Shown piece after piece: positions 1-6,583 of a DNA stretch of 8,596 nucleotides. The translations under genes and the position numbers were made by a program. The stretch covers positions 1 to 8,596 of the forward strand of contig DASVES010000477.1 in the NCBI GenBank assembly GCA_036380435.1, given 5' to 3'. How positions within the stretch are numbered: the stretch's first letter is position 1; each line of letters begins with the position of its first letter. The notes under the pieces are model-generated. The model saw only the letters and a program-made list of their open reading frames with translations. It did no database searches and was not told where the DNA came from. The stretch comes from DASQDT01 sp036380435 (GTDB lineage Bacteria; Acidobacteriota; Blastocatellia; Pyrinomonadales; Pyrinomonadaceae).

Positions 1-13
1 GCTAACGGCCGTT

Positions 14-48
14 TTACGATTCACGATTTACGATTTACTATTCACGAG
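14..48. repeat. Heptamer tandem array (5 units) abutting uvrB
   Basis: Five consecutive 7-bp units run without gaps: TTACGAT, TCACGAT, then TTACGAT again, and the variants TTACTAT and TCACGAG. The second base alternates T/C. The array ends two bases before the uvrB ATG and fills the place where a Shine-Dalgarno sequence would be. Read on the minus strand it has stop codons in all three frames. A 10-bp perfect palindrome, AACGGCCGTT, sits just upstream at 4-13. By analogy with the array at 3803-3880 this could be the right half of an inverted repeat whose left half lies outside the window; that part is inference. Confidence 0.8.
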
Positions 49-50
49 TT

Positions 51-2039
<1,989 letters not shown>

Positions 2040-2050
2040 AGGGAAGAATC

Positions 2051-2166
2051 ATTAACATGGATGGACAGAACGGGCAGGATGAAGAAAGAGCTGATTTGAG
2101 ATTTCAGATTCAACATTTGAGATTTCAAATCTGCTTATCCCGTCCATCCAATCCATCCATGTTAAT
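2051..2166. repeat. Inverted-repeat element with central heptamer array
   Basis: The outer arms are perfect for 15 bp: ATTAACATGGATGGA at 2051-2065 and its complement at 2152-2166. They continue imperfectly to about 30 bp each (2051-2080 and 2137-2166, about 24 of 30 matching). Between them, at 2093-2127, are five units of a 7-bp tandem array with consensus GATTTSA (GATTTGA, GATTTCA, GATTCAA, CATTTGA, GATTTCA), followed by the near-palindrome AGATTTCAAATCT at 2120-2132. The element starts 12 bases after the uvrB stop and is much richer in A/T than the flanking genes. It holds no ORF. It resembles a small non-autonomous dispersed element; no transposase is present in the window. Confidence 0.85.
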
Positions 2167-2170
2167 TCCT

Positions 2171-2207
2171 CTGTAGGACGGGCCGCGGACTTGCCCTGCC
2201 CCTACAG
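2171..2207. repeat. Short GTAG-ended inverted repeat
   Basis: CTGTAGG at 2171-2177 is the exact complement of CCTACAG at 2201-2207. Further G/C-rich pairing is possible inside (CGGGC with GCCCTG, with a bulge). Both ends carry GTAG or its complement CTAC, the tetranucleotide seen at the foot of many REP palindromes. It lies four bases after the previous element, so the uvrB downstream gap is nearly all repeat. It ends two bases before the upstream alternative GTG start (2210) of the next gene. Confidence 0.6.
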
Positions 2208-2245
2208 TCGTGACGCACGTTGAAGGAGTTGGCAACGGACTATTG

Positions 2246-3814
2246 ATGCTGGTCAAATCCGAAGCAGACGAGATTCAATCCTTTCTGTCGGACGCGAGCA
2301 ACCTCGCCGGCGGCCACGCCTCGCGCGTCGTCGTTCCCGAGACGGCCGAAGAGGCCGCCGAGGCTTTGGCCTCCGCTGCGCGCGAAAGGGTGAGCGTCAC
2401 CGTCGCCGGCGCGGGCACAGGCATCGTCGGCGGTCGCGTCCCCTTCGGCGGCGTCGTGCTCTCCACTCATAAATTCAATTGCATCGGCGAAGTCATCCGC
2501 GAGGGCGCGGGCGGACGCGTGAGCGTGGGGGCGGGCGTCCCTTTAATCGACCTCCAGCGCGCGTCGGATGCCGCGGGACTGTTCTACCCGCCCGACCCGA
2601 CCGAGTGGAGCTGCTCGGTGGGCGGCACGGTGGCGACGAACGCTTCGGGCGCACGCACTTTCAAGTATGGGCCGACACGCTCATACGTCCGACGCCTGAA
2701 GGTCGCGCTCACGACGGGCGACGTGCTCGATCTGCGCCGCGGCGAGGTGCGCGCCGACGCGTCCGGCGCGATCAGCATCCCCTTGCGCGGCGGGCGGACG
2801 ATAGACGCGCGGCTGCCTTCATACACGATGCCGCGGACGCGCAAGCACGCCGCCGGCTACTACGCCGCGCCGGGTGCGGACGCCGTCGATCTGTTCGTCG
2901 GGAGCGAGGGCACGCTCGGCGTCGTCACCGAGGTCGAGGTAGGGCTGCTGCCGCGCCCCGAGGGCGTCCTGTGCGGCATCGTCTTCTTCCGCGAAGAGGA
3001 TGACTTGCTCGCCTGCGTCAACGAGGCGCGCGAGCAGTCCTTCGCGACACGCGCGCGCACCGAGGCGAGCGCGGCCAGCGGCGGCGTGCCGGCCGGCGAC
3101 GTGCGCGGCCGCAGCGCCGTCGAACCGTGTGGGCTTGACGCACGCGCGCTCGAATACTTCGACGCCGAGTCGCTCAACTTCCTGCGCGAGCGCTTCGCGC
3201 TGGTGCCGCTGAGCACCGCCGGCGCCCTCTTCTTCGAGCAGGAAATCACGGAGGCCGCCGAAGATCGCCTGATGCAGAGTTGGCTCCGCCTTCTCGAACG
3301 CCACGGCGCGCTCCTCGACGACTCCTGGTTCGGCGCCAACGAGTACGACCGCGCCGAGATGCGCGAGTTCCGCCACCAGCTCCCCGTGATGGTCAACGAA
3401 TGGCTCGCGCGCCACAACCAGCGCAAGGTCTCGACCGACACGGCCGTGCCCGACGAAGCGTTCCCCGCACTGCTTCGCTCCTACAAACAGGCGTTGCGCG
3501 CCAAGCGCCTCCAGTACGTCGTCTTCGGACATGTCGGCGACAGCCATGTCCACGTCAACATCATGCCGCGCGACGACATCGAGCGCCTGTCCGCGCTCGA
3601 CCTCTACGCGCAGTTCATCCGGCAGGCCGTCGCCGCAGGCGGCACCGTCTCGGCCGAGCACGGCGTCGGCAAGCTCAAGCGCGAGTACCTGCGCGTGCTC
3701 TACGGCGAGCCGGCCTTGCGCGAGATGGCCGCACTCAAACGCGCCTTCGACCCGTCTTGCGTCCTCGGCCGCGGCAACATCTTCGATGAAGAGCTTCTTG
3801 GGAGTGATAAGTGA
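2246..3814 (+). CDS. FAD-linked oxidase, GlcD / D-lactate dehydrogenase-like
   Basis: The predicted product is a flavoprotein of the VAO/PCMH fold that oxidises a 2-hydroxyacid (glycolate, D-lactate or D-2-hydroxyglutarate type) and passes electrons to a quinone or cytochrome; the substrate cannot be read from the sequence. It has 522 aa from ATG 2246. The N-terminal FAD-binding domain shows the glycine-rich AGAGTGIVGG stretch and PDPTEWSCSVGGTVATNASG at 116-135. The C-terminal FAD-oxidase domain shows GHVGDSHVHVN at 428-438 and SAEHGVGK at 469-476. A family-atypical linker rich in Ala, Gly, Ser and Arg, about 25-30 residues long, lies near residues 270-297. The start is uncertain. GTG 2210 adds 12 residues but follows a repeat and has no Shine-Dalgarno. 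ATG 2246 has GAAGGAG at 2222-2228, rather far upstream (17 nt). The last codons (Gly-Ser-Asp-Lys) and the stop lie in the heptamer repeat at 3803-3880, so the tail may be repeat-derived. Confidence 0.9.
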   Translation: MLVKSEADEIQSFLSDASNLAGGHASRVVVPETAEEAAEALASAARERVSVTVAGAGTGIVGGRVPFGGVVLSTHKFNCIGEVIREGAGGRVSVGAGVPLIDLQRASDAAGLFYPPDPTEWSCSVGGTVATNASGARTFKYGPTRSYVRRLKVALTTGDVLDLRRGEVRADASGAISIPLRGGRTIDARLPSYTMPRTRKHAAGYYAAPGADAVDLFVGSEGTLGVVTEVEVGLLPRPEGVLCGIVFFREEDDLLACVNEAREQSFATRARTEASAASGGVPAGDVRGRSAVEPCGLDARALEYFDAESLNFLRERFALVPLSTAGALFFEQEITEAAEDRLMQSWLRLLERHGALLDDSWFGANEYDRAEMREFRHQLPVMVNEWLARHNQRKVSTDTAVPDEAFPALLRSYKQALRAKRLQYVVFGHVGDSHVHVNIMPRDDIERLSALDLYAQFIRQAVAAGGTVSAEHGVGKLKREYLRVLYGEPALREMAALKRAFDPSCVLGRGNIFDEELLGSDK

Positions 3815-3880
3815 TGAGTGATAAGTGATAAAAAGAGAAAAGCGGATTTTCTTATCACTTATCACTCATCACTTATCACT
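3803..3880. repeat. Perfect 29-bp inverted repeat of heptamer arrays
   Basis: The left arm (3803-3831) and right arm (3852-3880) are exact reverse complements over 29 bp, with a 20-nt loop at 3832-3851. Each arm is a 7-bp tandem array of four units: GTGATAA at 3804-3810, GTGATGA at 3811-3817, then two more GTGATAA. The right arm reads TTATCAC with one TCATCAC unit. The left arm has stop codons in all three forward frames and, by symmetry, the right arm has them on the minus strand. The stop codon of the upstream oxidase (3812-3814) lies in the left arm, and the aroC ATG is 10 bases beyond the right arm. The RNA would form a long, mostly A-U hairpin. No T-tract follows, so a classical terminator is unlikely. 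Confidence 0.95.
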
Positions 3881-3889
3881 GACTTAAAT

Positions 3890-5059
3890 ATGTTTCGCTT
3901 CACCACCGCTGGAGAGTCACACGGGCGCGCGCTCGTCGCGATAGTCGAGGGTCTGCCGGCGGGGATGCCGGTTGATGTCGAGGCGTTGAACCGCGAGCTT
4001 GAGCGGAGGCAATGGGGCTACGGGCGCGGGGGGCGGATGAAGATCGAGCGCGACCGCGCGGAGATTCTGAGCGGGGTGCGACACGGGCTGACGCTGGGGT
4101 CGCCCGTCGCGCTCCAGATTGAGAACAAGGACTGGGGGAACTGGTCGGAGGTGATGGCGGCCGAGCCGCGTGAGGCGCCGGAAGAGAAGCGTCGGCGCGT
4201 GCGCCGGCCGCGGCCCGGCCACGCCGACCTCGCGGGCGGGCTGAAGTTCGGCGCGCGCGATTTGCGCGACATACTGGAGCGCGCCTCTGCCCGCGAGACG
4301 GCCGCCCGCGTCGCCTGCGGCGCGCTCGCCCGCCAACTGCTCTCGGCCTTCGGGGTCGAACTCAAAAGCCACGTCGTGCAGCTCGGCGGCGTCCCCGACG
4401 CGCCGCTGGAAGTCGCGTGGGAGGCCATCGCCTCCATCCCCGACGACGCGCCGTTGCGCTGCGCCGACGCGGAGGCGCAGGAGCGCATGGTCGCGCTCAT
4501 CGATGAGAAGAAGCGCGCGGGCGACACGCTCGGCGGCGTCTTCGAGGTGGTGACGCGCGGCCTCGTCGCGGGGCTTGGCTCGCACGTCTCCTGGGACGCG
4601 AAGCTCGACGGGCGGCTGGCGCAGGCGTTGATGTCGATCCCGGCAGTCAAGGCCGTCGAGATCGGCGCGGGCGTCGGCGCGGCCTCGCGTCCCGGCTCGG
4701 AGGTTCACGACGAGATCGACTACGACACCGAAGCGCGCAGGTTCGTGCGCCCGACCAACCGCGCCGGCGGTCTCGAAGGCGGAATGACGAACGGCGAGGA
4801 GTTGCGCGCGCGCGGCTATCTCAAGCCCATCTCGACGCTGCGGCAACCGTTGCGCTCCGTGGACATCGATACGAAGGAAGAAGAGCGGGCGGCCTTCGAG
4901 CGTTCGGACGTGACGGCCGTTCCGGCGGCGGGCGTCATCGGTGAGGCGATGACGGCGCTCGTGCTGGCCTCGGCGATGCGCGAGAAGTTTGGCGGCGACC
5001 ACCTCGACGAAATGCGCCGCAACTTCGACGGCTACCGCGAGCAGTTGCGCCAGTATTGA
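3890..5059 (+). CDS. aroC: Chorismate synthase
   Basis: The enzyme converts 5-enolpyruvylshikimate-3-phosphate to chorismate, using reduced FMN as cofactor without net redox change. This is the last shared step towards aromatic amino acids, folates and quinones. The product has 389 aa, the longer form common outside the Proteobacteria. Signature 1 is GESHGRAL at 8-15 with His11, and the second conserved His is His111 in RPGHADLAGG. Signature 2 is ERASARETAARV at 130-141, and signature 3 is RSDVTAVPAAGVIGEA starting at Arg338. GMTNGE and KPISTLR are also intact. The ATG at 3890 is chosen because the family begins with a short F-x-F/Y-T-T-x-GESHG block. An in-frame GTG at 3818 would add 24 residues read straight from the inverted repeat and is rejected. 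No Shine-Dalgarno is visible in front of 3890. The gene lies 75 bases after the FAD oxidase on the same strand. The upstream stop is inside the hairpin, so translating ribosomes could melt it and favour aroC expression (inference). Confidence 0.97.
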   Translation: MFRFTTAGESHGRALVAIVEGLPAGMPVDVEALNRELERRQWGYGRGGRMKIERDRAEILSGVRHGLTLGSPVALQIENKDWGNWSEVMAAEPREAPEEKRRRVRRPRPGHADLAGGLKFGARDLRDILERASARETAARVACGALARQLLSAFGVELKSHVVQLGGVPDAPLEVAWEAIASIPDDAPLRCADAEAQERMVALIDEKKRAGDTLGGVFEVVTRGLVAGLGSHVSWDAKLDGRLAQALMSIPAVKAVEIGAGVGAASRPGSEVHDEIDYDTEARRFVRPTNRAGGLEGGMTNGEELRARGYLKPISTLRQPLRSVDIDTKEEERAAFERSDVTAVPAAGVIGEAMTALVLASAMREKFGGDHLDEMRRNFDGYREQLRQY

Positions 5060-5108
5060 AGCCACTTAGTCGCCGCGCGCCGCCAGCCGCCGGAGGCGGC
5101 GAAAGAAT

Positions 5109-5133
5109 GTAGCCACGGGCGGCCGTCCCGTGG
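5109..5133 (+). repeat. REP-like GTAG plus hairpin, plus orientation
   Basis: GTAG at 5109-5112 is followed directly by the stem CCACGGG (5113-5119), a 7-nt loop and CCCGTGG (5127-5133). GTAG directly 5' of a palindrome is the known layout of REP sequences recognised by RAYT (TnpA-REP) transposases. Assignment to that class is inference; no RAYT gene is in the window. Confidence 0.55.
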
Positions 5134-5152
5134 GATCCGTCGTAGAAACAAA

Positions 5153-5232
5153 TCAACAAGCCCCGGAGGGGCGAAAGACTCGCGCGTGCGTTATATGTAG
5201 CGCGATTCTTTCGCCCCTCCGGGGCTTGTTGA
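5153..5232. terminator. Long hairpin, possible terminator for convergent genes
   Basis: A perfect 26-bp inverted repeat (5153-5178 with 5207-5232) is followed inwards by one mismatch and six more pairs (5180-5185 with 5200-5205), leaving a 14-nt loop at 5186-5199. It lies between the 3' ends of aroC (plus) and the small exported protein gene (minus). On the minus strand the stem is followed by ATTTGTTTC, a weak T-rich tract; on the plus strand by CTTTAATC. It could therefore end transcription from either side, better for the minus gene. Because the same arms form part of a repeat mosaic, termination may be a secondary role. Confidence 0.45.
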
Positions 5233-5249
5233 CTTTAATCCGGCGTGTC

Positions 5250-5273
5250 CCCACGGCTAGCGCCGTGGGCTAC
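5250..5273 (-). repeat. REP-like GTAG plus hairpin, minus orientation
   Basis: Read on the minus strand, GTAG (5273-5270) is followed directly by CCCACGGC, the tetraloop GCTA, and GCCGTGGG. The stem is a perfect 8 bp (5250-5257 with 5262-5269). It is the mirror partner of the GTAG hairpin at 5109-5133 in the mosaic, with a different but self-complementary stem sequence. Confidence 0.6.
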
Positions 5274-5336
5274 AATCTTTCGCCGCTCCGCGGCTGATTG
5301 AAACGTTCTTCCTAGTCTGCCTTTTCAATCCGCAAT

Positions 5337-5822
5337 TCAATCTACGGAACCTTTCGCCACCCGCCAGAAGACCAGCCGAGGAATCTGCTTGTCGGCGTCG
5401 GCGGCGTGGACGAAGACGTAGTCGTAACTGTCGCCGGCGAGCATGATGGCGTGCTGCGCGCCCTCGAAATTCCAGCCGACGCGGCGCGGGAAGTTCTCCA
5501 TCTTCTCTCCGTAGGCTGTGAGGATGACTTCGCGCGCGGCGCCGACGACGACGTTGTCGTTATAAGGCAGCTTCGGAGAAGGGAAGTCGGCCGTCACGCG
5601 CTCGCCCGTCTTCTCGAACGTGAACTTGTAACGGTCGAAGACGCCCGCGCCCTTCTCTTTCTTCGCGCTCTCATCGACGGGCGGGGGCGTGGCGGCCGAC
5701 TTCGCGGTCGGTGTCGGGCGGGGCGGCGTTTCGATGGCGGCGACGCCTTCGCCACGTCGCGAAGTTTGGGCACAGGCGGCCGTGGAGAGCAGCAGAAATG
5801 CGATCAGTAGCGTCCTCGTCAT
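5337..5822 (-). CDS. Small exported protein, possible lipoprotein, unknown function
   Basis: I do not recognise this 161-aa product. The N-terminus MTRTLLIAFLLLSTAACAQ is a clear export signal: a short basic start, then a hydrophobic core at about 5-16. Cys17 follows T-A-A, an acceptable but not ideal lipobox. Cleavage by signal peptidase I after A-C-A (residue 18) is the alternative. Residues 19-60 are a low-complexity Pro/Thr/Ala/Lys linker. Residues 61-161 form one compact domain with FDRYKFTFEKTGERVTADF at its start and FVHAADADKQIPRLVFWRV near the end. There is no visible catalytic motif. The gene is transcribed towards aroC and faces the palindrome mosaic. No strong Shine-Dalgarno precedes ATG 5822 (GAAGAACG only). 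Codon use (G/C-ending) matches the neighbours, which supports a real gene. Confidence 0.75.
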   Translation of the reverse strand: MTRTLLIAFLLLSTAACAQTSRRGEGVAAIETPPRPTPTAKSAATPPPVDESAKKEKGAGVFDRYKFTFEKTGERVTADFPSPKLPYNDNVVVGAAREVILTAYGEKMENFPRRVGWNFEGAQHAIMLAGDSYDYVFVHAADADKQIPRLVFWRVAKGSVD

Positions 5823-6105
5823 CGTTCTTCGTCGTCGCCGCGTGAAGGTCGTCGCGTTTGCCGGTCAATTCTAACGTCGCGGCGGGGCGGGCGCGAATTG
5901 CGGGGCCGAAATCCTTCGGCGGACGGCCCGTTCGTCCCGAAGTCGAACCCTTTCGTCACATTATTATGCCGGCGTGCGGGCCGTTCGTTTTACAATTACT
6001 TTACGCTTTGATGCGTTCCCTGCAACGCCCGCCGCAGCGGGCCACACGGCCGGGGACGGATTCGCCGAAAGGCTCACACGGGCGGTCGAAAAGAAGGACA
6101 AGGAC
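5823..6105. other. Divergent spacer, probable promoter region
   Basis: This gap of 283 bases separates the minus-strand exported protein gene from the plus-strand small ORF, so promoters for both directions are expected here. On the minus strand TAGAAT (5873-5868) resembles a -10 box, 45 bases from ATG 5822, but no convincing -35 is spaced correctly. On the plus strand, AT-rich TATTAT (5962-5967) and TACAAT (5991-5996) stand out from the G/C-rich surroundings, again without a clear -35. A small hairpin, GCCGAA-ATCC-TTCGGC, lies at 5905-5920. I do not see a persuasive ORF in it. Confidence 0.35.
6094..6098 (+). promoter_or_regulatory. Ribosome-binding site supporting GTG 6106
   Basis: AAGGA at 6094-6098 lies seven bases before GTG 6106, and a second AAGGA overlaps closer to the start. 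This is the only convincing Shine-Dalgarno in front of the small ORF and decides for GTG 6106 over ATG 6148 (no Shine-Dalgarno) or the far upstream GTG 5974. Confidence 0.5.
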
Positions 6106-6516
6106 GTGTCTGACTTAAGACATCCAAAATCCAAACGCGCGGACGTGATGGCTGTCGCGCTGGCCCTGCTCGGGCTTGCGGGCCTCAGCGTCTCGGCCAG
6201 CGACCTTGTCGGCGGCCCCGCCCTGTGGCCGAGCTTCTCCGGCGAACACGTCTACACCGCGCGCCTGTCGCCGGCCGAAGCGGACGCATACACCCCGCAC
6301 GTCGTGACCTACGCCGCGCCGCGGCAGCCCGCCTCCGACGAAGTCGCCCTGCGCTGGATCAACGAGGCCGCGCGCGGCGTCTGCCAGAGCGAAGCCGGCG
6401 CGCGCCGTCAAACGCGCTTCGATGCGAGCCGCCGCACACGTCGGCAGCGCACGCTCTCGCGGCGCGCGCTGACGCTCCTCACCGCCACCACGTCTGGACG
6501 ACCGGCGAACTCATAG
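6106..6516 (+). CDS. Hypothetical exported or membrane protein, possibly frameshifted
   Basis: I do not recognise this 136-aa product. With the GTG start it begins MSDLRHPKSKRADVMAVALA; residues 15-32 are a hydrophobic segment followed by S-A-S, fitting a signal peptide or a single membrane anchor. The middle (about 33-100: DLVGGPALWPSFSGEHVY and on) has G/C-ending codons like a genuine gene. The last 40 residues are Arg/Thr-rich and look like out-of-frame translation. The adjacent frame continues open to 6566 with the more protein-like HVWTTGELIVYPADSVSFSIP. A frameshift near 6400-6420 is therefore possible, and the true 3' end could be 6566. Two copies of ATCCAAA (6122-6135) encode part of the N-terminus and may be a repeat remnant, leaving ATG 6148 as an alternative start. 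The stop is 67 bases before the propeller gene. Confidence 0.5.
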   Translation: MSDLRHPKSKRADVMAVALALLGLAGLSVSASDLVGGPALWPSFSGEHVYTARLSPAEADAYTPHVVTYAAPRQPASDEVALRWINEAARGVCQSEAGARRQTRFDASRRTRRQRTLSRRALTLLTATTSGRPANS

Positions 6517-6570
6517 TTTATCCTGCCGACTCCGTCTCGTTCTCTATACCCAGCCGAAAATTCTAGCTCT

Positions 6571-6576
6571 CAGGAG
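6571..6576 (+). promoter_or_regulatory. Ribosome-binding site of the BNR propeller gene
   Basis: CAGGAG at 6571-6576 sits seven bases before ATG 6584. It is the best Shine-Dalgarno in the window and fixes the start of the propeller gene. It contrasts with uvrB and aroC, whose upstream sequences are repeats without such a site. Confidence 0.8.
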
Positions 6577-6583
6577 TCGAAGC

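Larger units (their letters stand above)
5085..5295. repeat. Mosaic of nested palindromes between convergent genes
   Basis: This 211-bp stretch has nested inverted symmetry. An outer left arm (about 5085-5116, ending GAAAGAATGTAGCCAC) is complementary, with a few mismatches and indels, to an outer right arm (about 5265-5295). Inside lie two GTAG-footed hairpins and a central 80-bp hairpin (5153-5232). A unit consisting of a small G/C stem with a GGA loop followed by GAAAGA occurs four times, two per orientation, at about 5086-5106, 5160-5178, 5207-5225 and 5275-5294. Their stems differ: GCCGCC/GGCGGC, GCCCC/GGGGC and GCCGC/GCGGC. The order is A-B-A then inverted A-B-A. It resembles a bacterial interspersed mosaic element. 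Further downstream, GATTGAAA at 5296-5303 pairs with TTTCAATC at 5323-5330. Confidence 0.85.

Noticed and set aside
2210..2245. GTG 2210 as start of the FAD oxidase
   Set aside because: It follows a repeat element with no Shine-Dalgarno, and the extra 12 residues look unlike the family N-terminus. It stays possible because the site before ATG 2246 is also spaced poorly.
2819..3865. Long antisense open frame across the FAD oxidase
   Set aside because: Same codon-bias shadow; it would start inside the heptamer repeat and shows no domain.
3803..3880. Heptamer arrays read as a CRISPR array
   Set aside because: The units are 7 bp and contiguous, with no unique spacers and no cas genes.
3803..3880. 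Classical intrinsic terminator at the 29-bp inverted repeat
   Set aside because: The stem is A/T-rich throughout, with no following T-tract on either strand.
3818..3889. N-terminal extension of aroC from GTG 3818
   Set aside because: The added 24 residues are translated straight from the inverted repeat, are absent from the family consensus, and have no ribosome-binding site.
3917..5065. Long antisense open frame across aroC
   Set aside because: Shadow of aroC, rich in Arg/Ala/Val with no motif.
5858..6118. Plus-strand ORF of 86 codons in the divergent spacer
   Set aside because: No ribosome-binding site, Arg/Pro-rich composition and no motif; it overlaps the likely promoter region and the start of the next ORF.
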